A stretch of 54,928 bases of DNA from Corallococcus carmarthensis. Lineage in GTDB: Bacteria > Myxococcota > Myxococcia > Myxococcales > Myxococcaceae. The notes under the pieces were generated by a model. That model made no database searches and was not told where the DNA came from. It saw only the letters and a program-made list of their open reading frames with translations. Numbering within the stretch: position 1 is the first letter of the stretch; each line of letters opens with the position of its first letter. Shown in pieces: positions 31,254-39,702 of this stretch. Where the stretch lies: assembly GCF_003611695.1 (NCBI RefSeq), contig NZ_RAWE01000047.1:1-54928 (forward strand), written 5' to 3'. Position numbers and translations under genes: made by a program.

Positions 31254-31490
31254 GGCCGGGCAAGCTACCACAACCCTCCCGCCGCCCAACCGTGGCCCAT
31301 GAAAGTTTCCGCGTCTTCGGGCCCTGAGACACACCGGATGCGACATGCGGGAGGGGGCGGTGAAACAAGGCCGTCCGACCTGCTGGGACGGATGTTTCAC
31401 GGGCCCACGCCCGGTGCGTGCCCGGGGGCCTCACCGGGGGTGCGGGAGGGCATTCCCGCGAGGGAGGCCCATGGTATAGACGGCCGCGCC
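31254..31490. promoter_or_regulatory. Divergent intergenic region, cysD / thioesterase
   Basis: These 237 bases between divergent genes hold no gene. They must contain both promoters. GC-rich inverted repeats are present (CCCGGTG ... CACCGGG) but no recognisable operator or riboswitch. Confidence 0.4.
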
Positions 31491-32264
31491 ATGGCAAGCG
31501 CCTCCCCTCCCGTCCTTGATCGCTGGTTCCCCTCCCGCAAGCCGCTTCCGGAGCCGCGCCTGCGCCTGTTCTGCCTGCCCTTCGCGGGTGGGAGCGCGGC
31601 CATCTACACGCCCTGGAGCATGGCGCTGCCCACGGGGGTGGAGCTGTGCGCGGTGCAGCTGCCCGGGCGCGAGCGGCGCCTGATGGAGCCCGCGCTCAAG
31701 TCCATGCCGGAGCTGATGGACGTGCTGATGCCGGCGCTGACGCCGCTGATGGACCGGCCCTTCGCGCTGTTCGGCTACAGCATGGGGGCGCGCATCGGCC
31801 TGGAGGTGGCCCGGACGCTGAAGCGCCAGGGCGGGCCGAAGCCGCTGGGCTTCATCGCGGCGGCGGCGCCCCCGCCGTCGCACAACGAGCGGGACCCCAT
31901 CCACAAGCTGGATGATCCGGGCTTCATCGCGAAGCTGCGCGAGTACGACGGCACGCCGGAGGAGGTCCTCCAGCACAAGGAGCTGCTGGAGCTCATCCTC
32001 CCCACGCTGCGCGCGGACTTCGCGCTGGCCTGGTCCGAGGACGGCGCGGACGCGGCCCCGCTGGACATCCCGCTGTCCGTGTACGCGGGCAAGGGGGACA
32101 AGCACGTGGAGCTGGCCACGATGGAGCACTGGCGCGAGGAGTCCACCGCCGACGTGCGCATCCGCCACTTCGATGGCGGCCACTTCTTCATCCGCACGCA
32201 CGGGCCGCCGGTGCTGGCCGCCGTGCGCGAGGACCTGACGCGCTGGATGACGGCCGCGACCTAG
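31491..32264 (+). CDS. Type II thioesterase (GrsT-like)
   Basis: This 257-residue alpha/beta hydrolase edits stalled acyl groups on NRPS/PKS carrier proteins. It starts LRLFCLPFAGGSAAIYTPW, continues with VQLPGRERRL, has the nucleophile motif GYSMGAR near residue 97, and ends with the catalytic His in DGGHFFI, all typical of the GrsT/RifR group. ATG 31491 fits the family start. No synthase is in the window, so it must act in trans; the Sfp-type transferase 0.8 kb downstream belongs to the same pathway class. Confidence 0.92.
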   Translation: MASASPPVLDRWFPSRKPLPEPRLRLFCLPFAGGSAAIYTPWSMALPTGVELCAVQLPGRERRLMEPALKSMPELMDVLMPALTPLMDRPFALFGYSMGARIGLEVARTLKRQGGPKPLGFIAAAAPPPSHNERDPIHKLDDPGFIAKLREYDGTPEEVLQHKELLELILPTLRADFALAWSEDGADAAPLDIPLSVYAGKGDKHVELATMEHWREESTADVRIRHFDGGHFFIRTHGPPVLAAVREDLTRWMTAAT

Positions 32265-32292
32265 ACGGCGCGGATGCGCGATAGTCCCGCGC

Positions 32293-33048
32293 ATGGCTCA
32301 GCACCGCATCCACGCGGGGACGGACATCGCCTGCGTGGGAATCTGGGACGCCGGACTCCCCTCCGCGAAGCATCCCATCGAGGGAAAGGCGCTGGAGGCG
32401 AGCGCCGTGCGCGGGGAGGTGCTCGTCATCGACACCAGCGCGGACGGCGGCTACATCCTCCAGGTTCACGTTGATGAGCCGTTCGTCCCACTGCCCGGGA
32501 AACGGTTCGACACGATCGGGAACGAGCTGGGGCTCCACCTCGGTTCGGGAACCGCGATGGCGGGTGGGTGCGAGGACTTTCGCAATCCCCGCCCGCGGAT
32601 CACGTCCGCCGAGGACCGGTTCCACGTCGAGCCCTCCTGGTATCGCGTCCGTGTCCATTTCAACCGGATGGAGGACCCCGAGGAGGAGCAGCGCGCCCAC
32701 GAGGAGGCAGCGCGAGCCCTGACCTCCGAAGAGCTGGCGAGGTACCTCCGGATGGGCAAGTCGCTCCGCACGGGCTGGCTCATCGTGGCGGCGTCGGCGG
32801 TGGCCGCCCTCATGACCTCCGCGTTCCTCCAGGCCGGGCCCACCCTGGGCGCGCTTGGCGCGGGGATGGCCGTGGCGGCGGGCTGGGGCCTCTTGCGTCT
32901 CAAGCGGGGCGACTACGACGCGCTCCACCTGCGCTACCAGCGCGCTCTCAAGGCGGCCTACCCGCCGGACATCGTCCTGGAGCTGCACCGCGCGCCAGGC
33001 CCCCTTCCGGGAGGCACCGTGGCACTGGACGGCCCGCCCGCCCCCTGA
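32293..33048 (+). CDS. Hypothetical membrane protein
   Basis: This 251-residue protein has no recognised family. Residues 1-120 look like a soluble beta-rich domain with a Pro/Gly-rich stretch; a charged helix (EEEQRAHEEAARALTSEELARYL) follows. Two hydrophobic helices lie at about 165-185 and 190-206, then a basic helical tail. It lies 28 bp after the thioesterase on the same strand, so co-transcription is possible, and it converges on the phosphopantetheinyl transferase. Confidence 0.7.
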   Translation: MAQHRIHAGTDIACVGIWDAGLPSAKHPIEGKALEASAVRGEVLVIDTSADGGYILQVHVDEPFVPLPGKRFDTIGNELGLHLGSGTAMAGGCEDFRNPRPRITSAEDRFHVEPSWYRVRVHFNRMEDPEEEQRAHEEAARALTSEELARYLRMGKSLRTGWLIVAASAVAALMTSAFLQAGPTLGALGAGMAVAAGWGLLRLKRGDYDALHLRYQRALKAAYPPDIVLELHRAPGPLPGGTVALDGPPAP

Positions 33049-33062
33049 CGTCAGCCGTAGGC

Positions 33063-33845
33063 TCAGGCCGTCTTGACGACCGGGGCCATGTCCCCGGCGA
33101 GCGGCACGGTGTGCTGCCAGCGCACGGAGAGCGCCCCACCCCGGGGCCTGCGGAAGGCCACCGCCGCCTGATGCCGCGTGGACGGCTGGTGCTGCATGAA
33201 CTGCCACACGTCCGGCAGGTCCTGCATCCGAGGGTCGAAGGAGATGTGCGGCATCTGCCCCGGCACCAGGTCGAAGGCGAATTGATCCAACGGCAGGGAC
33301 AGGCCCGCGCCTCGCGCCTTGATGTAGGCCTCCTTCAAGGTCCAGTACTCGAAGAAGCGCTTGCGCTGGAGCTCCTTCGGCAATGCGCGCAGGGCCTGCA
33401 CCTCCGTCCTGGCGAAGTAGTGGTCGGCGATCTCCACCGTCTCCCCCGGCCGGTCGGCGTCCTCGATGTCCGCGCCCAGGTCCACGTCCCGGCCCACCGC
33501 GACCAGGGCCATGCCGTCGGTGTGGCTCAGGTTGAAGCGCAGCCACTGGCCCACCGGACCGACGATGGCGGGACGGCCGTACTCGTTGGGCACGAAGCGC
33601 CAGGCCTCCGGCGCGACGGGGGCGTAGCGCGACAGGGTCAGCCGCACCAGCGCATGGGACACGAGGTACTGGCGCTGGTGCCGCTCGAAGTGGAAGCGCC
33701 GCTGCCGCTCGCGCTCGCCGGTGTCCAGCAGGGCCTTGTAGGCCTCCAGCAGGCGCGGGTCTTCGATGCGCTCGGGTTCGACGAGCCACACGTGGACCTC
33801 GTCGGGGCGCAGGTCGAGGGGCGAGGAGGAAGAGGACGCCGTCAT
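33063..33845 (-). CDS. Sfp-type 4'-phosphopantetheinyl transferase
   Basis: This 260-residue enzyme transfers phosphopantetheine from CoA to carrier proteins of PKS/NRPS. Conserved parts are FNLSHTDGMALVAVG, DLGADIEDADR (metal-binding Asp and Glu region) and FFEYWTLKEAYIKARGAGL (WxxKEAxxK). ATG 33845 was chosen over GTG 33881 since the extra residues are not family-like. It is a single-gene unit divergent from the DUF2183 gene and probably serves the carrier proteins of several clusters in this genome. Confidence 0.92.
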   Translation of the reverse strand: MTASSSSSPLDLRPDEVHVWLVEPERIEDPRLLEAYKALLDTGERERQRRFHFERHQRQYLVSHALVRLTLSRYAPVAPEAWRFVPNEYGRPAIVGPVGQWLRFNLSHTDGMALVAVGRDVDLGADIEDADRPGETVEIADHYFARTEVQALRALPKELQRKRFFEYWTLKEAYIKARGAGLSLPLDQFAFDLVPGQMPHISFDPRMQDLPDVWQFMQHQPSTRHQAAVAFRRPRGGALSVRWQHTVPLAGDMAPVVKTA

Positions 33846-33947
33846 GTCGCGCAGGCAATCAGGAACCGCCGCGCCTGTCACGGGGGCTGGTCCGGCCTGG
33901 AGCCGGGCGCGTAGGCTTCACGGCCCAACGGCTAGGGGGAGGAACGC

Positions 33948-35171
33948 ATGGACCTGTCCACCGCGACGACGAAGCTCCAGGCGCTGCGCCGGGACATGAC
34001 CGGCCACACGGACCGGGACGACGAACGCCGCATCCTGGACCTGCTGGCGGGCGCCACCAGCGAGGAGCTGAACTTCCTCCTGTCCAACGTGGACCTGGTG
34101 CGCCTGCTGTCGGACCTGGATGACCGGCTCCTGGGCCCCGACCATCACACCGAGCTCCTGGACCTCTTGTGCGCGCGCCGTGCGGCGGAGCTGTCCCTGC
34201 CGGTGCGCGCGTCGCTGGCCACCGCGCTCCAGAAGGGCGCCACGCACGCGCAGGCGGAAACGCGGCTGCGCGACCTGTTCCTGGGGTTGAAGGGCCGGGA
34301 GCTGACCGGGTTCAAGAACCTGCTGGACGCGGGCGGCGAGTACCACGACCTGCACAAGCTGGTGTTCGACGACGTGGACGACGTGGCGGTGCGAACGCAG
34401 GTGCTCGCCCACTTCCAGCGCGAAGCGCAGGCCTTCCCCAGCGGCGAGAACAAGGTCCTGAGCGACATTGACGACACGTTCTTCGTCAACTGGGTGGACA
34501 AGCGCTATCCGTCGAAGACGGTGTACCCGGGCGTGCTCACGTTCTACCAGGAGCTGGACCGGGGGCCGGGCATCATCCCGGGCCGCGCGGGCGACCTCGT
34601 GTTCGTGAGCGCCCGTCCGCAGGATCCGCTGGGCCTCATCGAGAACGCGACGCTGGACTCGCTGAGCAAGCGCGGCGTGCCGCTGGCGGTGATGCTGTCC
34701 GGCAGCTTCTTCTACCTGGTGGGCAACACGCGCATCGCGCAGAAGAAGTTCGAGAACTTCGAACAGTACGCGCGCCTCTTCCCCGAATACGGCTTCGTCT
34801 TCGTGGGAGACAGCGGCCAGGGCGACGTGGAGTTCGGCGCGAGGATGCGCACGGCCCTCCCCCAGGCGGTGCGCGCCGTGTTCATCCATGACGTGGTGGC
34901 GACGCCCCAGCAGAAGCGCGACGCGTGGCGCGCACAGCACGTCTTCTTCTTCGACACCTACGTGGGCGCTGCGGTGGACGCGTTCCACGCGGGCGTCATC
35001 TCCCGGGACGGCGTGGACCGCATCTCCGCCGCCGCGACCGAGTCCCTGGCGGCCATCACCTTCACCTCCCCTGCCCAACGCCAGGCGCGAGAGGCGGAGC
35101 TGGCACGGGACCTGGCCCTGGCGTCGGCGCTGCCCCGGGCGCCTGGCGCCGCGCGGACAGGGCGCGACTGA
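33948..35171 (+). CDS. DUF2183 (App1-like) phosphatase-domain protein
   Basis: This 407-residue protein carries the App1/DUF2183 catalytic domain in its second half. LSDIDDTFFVNW has the DxDxT of HAD-type phosphatases, FVSARPQDP follows, and KFENFEQYARLFPEYGFVFVGDSGQGD is diagnostic. App1 family enzymes act on phosphatidate in yeast; the bacterial substrate is unknown. Residues 1-165 are helical and not recognised. A GGAGG ribosome site precedes ATG 33948. It is followed by a 170-bp gap with a strong hairpin. Confidence 0.85.
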   Translation: MDLSTATTKLQALRRDMTGHTDRDDERRILDLLAGATSEELNFLLSNVDLVRLLSDLDDRLLGPDHHTELLDLLCARRAAELSLPVRASLATALQKGATHAQAETRLRDLFLGLKGRELTGFKNLLDAGGEYHDLHKLVFDDVDDVAVRTQVLAHFQREAQAFPSGENKVLSDIDDTFFVNWVDKRYPSKTVYPGVLTFYQELDRGPGIIPGRAGDLVFVSARPQDPLGLIENATLDSLSKRGVPLAVMLSGSFFYLVGNTRIAQKKFENFEQYARLFPEYGFVFVGDSGQGDVEFGARMRTALPQAVRAVFIHDVVATPQQKRDAWRAQHVFFFDTYVGAAVDAFHAGVISRDGVDRISAAATESLAAITFTSPAQRQAREAELARDLALASALPRAPGAARTGRD

Positions 35172-35282
35172 AGCTTCCCTGACAGCCCTCGGCCCACCGG
35201 TCCCGGGCAGTTGGCGGGACGTGCGAGACACCCCAACCTTCCGTGCGCTTCACAGGGGTGGAGCGGCCGTCTGGGGACGGAA

Positions 35283-35315
35283 GGAAGGGCTCCGGGAAGT
35301 TCCCGGGGCCCTTCC
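35283..35315. promoter_or_regulatory. Strong 16-bp hairpin upstream of the glycan synthase gene
   Basis: GGAAGGGCTCCGGGAA (35283-35298) and TTCCCGGGGCCCTTCC (35300-35315) are complementary apart from one G-T pair. The effective loop is three bases. It ends 26 bases before ATG 35342. There is no T tract, so it is more likely a 5'-leader structure or protein site than a terminator. Confidence 0.5.
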
Positions 35316-35341
35316 GGGGCGTGAGGGGGCGCGCGGGGCCG

Positions 35342-36595
35342 ATGGAACTGTTTCCCATCCATTTGCTGTTCATCGTCGTGTTGATGAACCGCTACATCCT
35401 TGGCCCCTTCTTGAGGCGGCTGAAGGGGCGGCGGTTCGAGCGGGTGGATGACACCTACCGCCCGAAGGTCGCCATCGTCGTTCCGCTGTTCAACGAAGGC
35501 CAGGGCATCTTCCACACGGTCAAGGCGCTGCTGGATCAGGACTATCCCAGCGAGCTCACGGAGATCATCGTCGTGGATGACTGCTCGCGCGACGACAGCG
35601 TCGCGTGGGCCACCAAGGCCGCGGAAGGGCACCCCAACGTCCGGGTGATGCGCAACCCGGAGAACATGGGCAAGCGCAAGGGCATCAACCGGGGCGTCCG
35701 CGCCGCGGAGGCCGCGGAGATCATCGTCTCCGTGGACTCCGACGTGGTGGTGGAGCGCAGCGCGGTGCGCCAGCTCATCCGCCGCTTCGTCCACCCCAAC
35801 GTCGCCGCGGTGGGCGGACGCACCTTCGTCATCAACCGTCACCAGAACTGGCTGACGCGGATGATCGAAATCAAGTTCCACTTCGCCCAGAAGTGGCTGA
35901 AGGACCTGGAGCGCTCGTTCCGCCAGGTGATGTGCCTGTCCGGCTGCCTCACCGCGTACCGCCGCTCCGTGCTGCTGGAGCTGGAGCCCATCCTGGAGGC
36001 GCGCGCCATCGCGGGCATCCCCATCAAGTACGGCGAGGACCGCTTCCTCACGCGGCAGATCGTCAAGCACGACTACGAGACGGTCTACACGCTGGACGCG
36101 TTCTGCTTCACCGCCGCGCCGTCCACGCTCGCGGGATACTTCAGCCAGCAGCTGCGGTGGCGGCGCTCCAACCTGGTGGACCTCCTCTGCGGCCTGTCGC
36201 ACGCGTGGCGGCTGCACCCGGTCATCACCGTGCACTACGTGTCGCAGCTGGCGCTGCTGCTCGCGTACCCGGTGGTCATCGTCCACAACATGCTCAACGG
36301 CGAGTTCTGGGACATCCTCGCGTTCCACTTCCTGGTGATTGGCCTCCTGGGCTTCATCTACCGGATGGAGACGCGCTACCTGCCCGAGGACCGGCGCGTG
36401 CCCGCCGTGAGCTTCCTGCCCATGGCGCTGCTCATGCCGGTGACGTACGCGCTCTTCACGCCGCTGGCCCTGCTGACGCTCGACTCCGGGAGCTGGGAGA
36501 CGCGCGGCAGCCCGACGCCGGCCTCTGCCCCGGCACCCTCCCCCGCCCCCGCGAAGCTCACTTCCAACTCCGCAGGCGAGGGAACTCCGTCATGA
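35342..36595 (+). CDS. Processive family 2 glycosyltransferase (hyaluronan/chitin/NodC-like synthase)
   Basis: This 417-residue membrane enzyme is predicted to polymerise a sugar chain at the inner membrane. An N-terminal helix (residues 4-20) is followed by the GT-A domain: VPLFNEGQG, VVDDCSRDD, DSD at 132-134 (metal), GED at 231-233 (base) and QQLRW at 269-273 (the QxxRW of processive synthases). Three or four helices follow from about 300 (LALLLAYPVVIV, FLVIGLLGFIY, LLMPVTYALF). The tail is Pro/Ala/Ser-rich. ATG 35342 starts directly before the first helix. It is coupled to the next gene by ATGA. Confidence 0.9.
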   Translation: MELFPIHLLFIVVLMNRYILGPFLRRLKGRRFERVDDTYRPKVAIVVPLFNEGQGIFHTVKALLDQDYPSELTEIIVVDDCSRDDSVAWATKAAEGHPNVRVMRNPENMGKRKGINRGVRAAEAAEIIVSVDSDVVVERSAVRQLIRRFVHPNVAAVGGRTFVINRHQNWLTRMIEIKFHFAQKWLKDLERSFRQVMCLSGCLTAYRRSVLLELEPILEARAIAGIPIKYGEDRFLTRQIVKHDYETVYTLDAFCFTAAPSTLAGYFSQQLRWRRSNLVDLLCGLSHAWRLHPVITVHYVSQLALLLAYPVVIVHNMLNGEFWDILAFHFLVIGLLGFIYRMETRYLPEDRRVPAVSFLPMALLMPVTYALFTPLALLTLDSGSWETRGSPTPASAPAPSPAPAKLTSNSAGEGTPS

Positions 36596-37692
36596 ACCAG
36601 CAGGTCGCCAACCGGCTCAACTCCGTCGCCGTCTCCGCATACAAGTTCATGGGGTCGGTGCTGCTGGCGCTGATCCTCCTGGGCCTGATGTCGTTCCTCG
36701 CGGTGCAGGGCTTCTTCCTGGCGAGCACCAGCTGGGTGGCGCCCACCATCCTGTCGCCCACCGACCCCAACGTCCTGTCGCTCAACGCGCAGGCGGCGCA
36801 GCAGGAGTCGGAGCGGGACGGGCTGCTCGCGCAGCGGCGCGAGGCGTCCGACCGGCTTCAAGAGGCCGACCGCACCCTGGCCACGGAGCGGTCCTTCCAG
36901 CAGCGCTTCGTCGTGGCCCTCAAGGGCGAGAAGCGCTCCCGCGACCGGCTGGCGAAGCGGCTGTCCTCGCTGCGCCAGGAGTACCTGCGCGCGGGCGGGG
37001 AGATCGCCGAATCCAACCGCGCGTTCAGCGGCCTGGCGCGCACCCGCACGAACGCGCTCTACGGCGCGAAGCTGATGGAGCGCGAGGACGTGCTCACCAC
37101 GAACCACCACCTGGCGCAGATGGCGCAGAGCAACCTGTCGCTGGCGCAGGAGACGGTGGACCTGGACATGCGCCTGGACACGCTCCGGCGCGAGAGCGAG
37201 GGGCTCACCGCCGCGGAGAACGGCCTGGGCCGCGACGACGCCCCGGAAGGCCTCACCACGGACACGCTGCTGCTGGAGCGTGAATACACGCAGTCGGTGC
37301 TCGTGATGGCGCGGGCGGAGGCGCAGCGCAAGAGCCTGGAGGCGGACGTGCTCGCGCTGGATGAGCGCATCCGCCGCTTCAACCACCTGCTCCAGGTGGT
37401 GCATGCCTCGCCGTACCTGAAGGCGCTGGAGCAGAACCTCACGGTGGCCTTCGTGCCCTACGAGAACCTGCCCAACGCCCGGGCCGGCACGCCGCTCTAC
37501 ACCTGCGCGCTGAAGATCTTCTGGTGCCGCGAGGTGGGCGTGGTGGGGCCGGTGCTGGAGGGGGAGATCTCCCAGCAGCACCCCATCCGCCAGTACCACT
37601 TGCGAGGCGTGATGGTGGAACTCCAGCTTCGGGATGCGCCAAGCGCGCGCGAGCCGCTGCTTCACCTGGGCCATCCCCCGTTGATGCTGTGA
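36592..37692 (+). CDS. Membrane-anchored coiled-coil periplasmic protein
   Basis: This 366-residue protein has one N-terminal membrane helix (about 18-45, SVLLALILLGLMSFLAVQGF) and then a long periplasmic coiled coil (about 65-285) rich in Glu, Arg, Leu and Gln. The C-terminal ~75 residues are beta-rich (VAFVPYENL, GVMVELQLRD) with two Cys in CALKIFWC. The layout resembles membrane-fusion (HlyD-like) adaptors that link an inner-membrane synthase to an outer-membrane channel, although no family was recognised. The start overlaps the synthase stop (ATGA), so equal expression is expected. Confidence 0.75.
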   Translation: MNQQVANRLNSVAVSAYKFMGSVLLALILLGLMSFLAVQGFFLASTSWVAPTILSPTDPNVLSLNAQAAQQESERDGLLAQRREASDRLQEADRTLATERSFQQRFVVALKGEKRSRDRLAKRLSSLRQEYLRAGGEIAESNRAFSGLARTRTNALYGAKLMEREDVLTTNHHLAQMAQSNLSLAQETVDLDMRLDTLRRESEGLTAAENGLGRDDAPEGLTTDTLLLEREYTQSVLVMARAEAQRKSLEADVLALDERIRRFNHLLQVVHASPYLKALEQNLTVAFVPYENLPNARAGTPLYTCALKIFWCREVGVVGPVLEGEISQQHPIRQYHLRGVMVELQLRDAPSAREPLLHLGHPPLML

Positions 37693-37724
37693 GCCCTGTC
37701 TTGAAAAAGGAAAGGAAGCGGAGG

Positions 37725-38855
37725 ATGCGGACGAGCCTCGCGAGAGGAGCCCTGCTGGGGCTTGGGTTGTGGGCGGGCATGGCCCCAGCGGCGGAAGAAG
37801 CGGGGACGGTGCGGGCCCAGGGCGACCTCGCGAAGGGCTACTGCGAGCGCGTGCGCGGCACCTCGCGCGCGGAGGCCGCGCTGGAGCTGGCGCCAGAGGT
37901 GTTCGCCAGCGTGGGCGCGGTGAACGCGGGCGACGCGATGGGCGGCTCGGACGACACGCCACTGGGCTCGCCCAAGCTGCGCGTCACCGCGGGGCTGGGC
38001 TACGACTTCGTGGGTCTCTACCGGGGCCACACGCTGCGCTCGCGCGCGGAGGCCGAGTGCCGGCGCTACCAGGCGCTCGCGGCGCTCCAGAGCGCCGTGG
38101 AGCAGGGTTCACGGCTGGGCGAGGCGGCGGCGTTGGACGCGCGTGCCCGGGCGCTGGCCGCGTCCCTGCCCCGCGCGGAGACGCTGGTCGCGGAGCTGCG
38201 CAACGACCTGCGCGACGGCGGCACGACGCTGGAGGAGCTCAACGCGGTGCAGGTGCGGTTGGATCACCTGCGCTCGCTCGCGCGCGACACCGCCCAGGCG
38301 CGCGAGCAGCTGGCGCTCGAACCCGCGCCGCCGGAAGGGCAGACGCTGAGCGCGCTGCTCAGCGCCTTCGAGGCCGCGGATGATCAGGTGGAGGTCCTGT
38401 CCGGCGGCCTGCGCACGGCATCCGCGTGGCGCCTGAGCGTGCGCGGAGGCTACGACGAGGTCTTCAACGTGGAGCAGGACACGCCCCTCTTCGGCCAGCT
38501 CACGCTGGGCTACAACCTGGGCCACCTGTGGCAGGGCCGGGCCAACGCCCAGGCCCGCGAGGGCCGCCGCCAGGAGACGCGCGACGCGGTGGACGGAGCG
38601 CCCCGGCGGGTGCGCCAGCTGCTGGGCGAGCTGCGCATCACCGAGCGGAGCGAACAGCAGCGGCTGGGCGAGGTGTCCGCGCTGGTGACGGACCTGCAGG
38701 GACAGCTGCGCGAGGTGGAGCAGTTGCAGACGCGGCAGGTGCGCCGCTTCCGGGACTACCTGCTGCTGGAGCTGGCACGGCTCCAGGCGGAGCAGGCCTA
38801 CCTGGGCGCGCACCTGGAGACGCTCCGCTCGATGCTGGGGAGCACGGGGCCATGA
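37725..38855 (+). CDS. TolC-like outer-membrane/periplasmic protein
   Basis: This 376-residue exported protein has a signal peptide (MRTSLARGALLGLGLWAG, cleavage near APAAEE). It contains two long helical segments (about 105-215 and 285-370) around beta-strand segments (LRVTAGLGYDFVGLY, WRLSVRGGYDEVF, LFGQLTLGYNLGHLW), the pattern of outer-membrane efflux proteins. Family-level match is weak, so TolC-like is a fold guess. GGAGG lies immediately before ATG 37725. It is 32 bp after the coiled-coil gene and coupled to the next gene by ATGA. Confidence 0.65.
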   Translation: MRTSLARGALLGLGLWAGMAPAAEEAGTVRAQGDLAKGYCERVRGTSRAEAALELAPEVFASVGAVNAGDAMGGSDDTPLGSPKLRVTAGLGYDFVGLYRGHTLRSRAEAECRRYQALAALQSAVEQGSRLGEAAALDARARALAASLPRAETLVAELRNDLRDGGTTLEELNAVQVRLDHLRSLARDTAQAREQLALEPAPPEGQTLSALLSAFEAADDQVEVLSGGLRTASAWRLSVRGGYDEVFNVEQDTPLFGQLTLGYNLGHLWQGRANAQAREGRRQETRDAVDGAPRRVRQLLGELRITERSEQQRLGEVSALVTDLQGQLREVEQLQTRQVRRFRDYLLLELARLQAEQAYLGAHLETLRSMLGSTGP

Positions 38856-39634
38856 GCGACGCACGGCAACGGCGGTGGGTGGCGCTCGGAACGTCGGGCG
38901 TGTTGATGCTGTGGGCAGGAGGACTGCTCCTGAGCCACGGCGCCTGCAACGGCACGAGGAAGCCCATGGACTCCCCTGCATCCTCCAGCACGCGCGCGCT
39001 TCGCGCGGATCCGCTGCCCTCGAAGGATGGCCTGTCCCCCGTCACGCGACGGCAGCTGCACATCACGGAAGGGCAGCTCGTGAGTCTCCAGGAGGAGGAG
39101 CCAGACGGGACGCACTTCGCCATCGAGGTGCCTCGTCAGCGCGCGGTCGTGCCGGAGACGACGGGCGACGAAGCGGTGCTGCGCTTCACCTGGCTGGGCA
39201 TCACCGACCCGGCGATTCCGCTGGCGTCCGGCCAGCAGCGCGAACAGGTGGGCCTCAAGCTGCGCGCCAGGGATGGCTGCAACGTCATCTACGCCATGTG
39301 GCGCATCGCGCCTTCCGCGGGCATCGTGGTCAACTTCAAGCGCAACCCGGACGACCATGAAAGCGGCGAGTGCGGCAACGCCGGCTACACCACCGTGCGG
39401 CCACGCTTCATGGAGCCGTTGGACAAACTCTCCCCGGGCGAGTCGCATGTGCTGCGTGCCCGCATCGACGCGGACGTGCTGACCGTGTACGCGGACGGCA
39501 AGCGCGTCTGGGAGGGCATCCTGCCCGCGGATGCGCTCGTGCTGGAAGGCCCCGCCGGGATGCGCACGGACAACGCGCGCGTGCGCTTCCAACTGCTCGT
39601 GCCCCAGACAGCGGGAACCACGTCGCGACGGTGA
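38852..39634 (+). CDS. Exported lectin-like (concanavalin-fold) protein
   Basis: This 260-residue protein has an N-terminal hydrophobic segment (WVALGTSGVLMLWAGGLLLS) ending at GACNG. That could be a lipoprotein site, although His at -3 is not canonical; otherwise it is a membrane anchor. After a Ser/Pro linker, residues ~75-255 are beta-rich with features of laminin-G/concanavalin jelly rolls (EAVLRFTWLGI, GIVVNFKRN, HVLRARIDADVLTVYADGKRVWEG). It probably binds or holds the polysaccharide made by the synthase three genes upstream. It is the last gene of the coupled operon. Confidence 0.65.
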   Translation: MSDARQRRWVALGTSGVLMLWAGGLLLSHGACNGTRKPMDSPASSSTRALRADPLPSKDGLSPVTRRQLHITEGQLVSLQEEEPDGTHFAIEVPRQRAVVPETTGDEAVLRFTWLGITDPAIPLASGQQREQVGLKLRARDGCNVIYAMWRIAPSAGIVVNFKRNPDDHESGECGNAGYTTVRPRFMEPLDKLSPGESHVLRARIDADVLTVYADGKRVWEGILPADALVLEGPAGMRTDNARVRFQLLVPQTAGTTSRR

Positions 39635-39702
39635 GCCCCTGGCGTGGGCCCGGGATGGGCAGTTACAACGCCCCCTTGGTCCCTACTTCCAGGAAGCGCC
39701 CC

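Noticed and set aside
31299..31490. N-terminal extension of the thioesterase
   Set aside because: The sequence before ATG 31491 is Gly/Pro/Arg-rich and unlike family N-termini.
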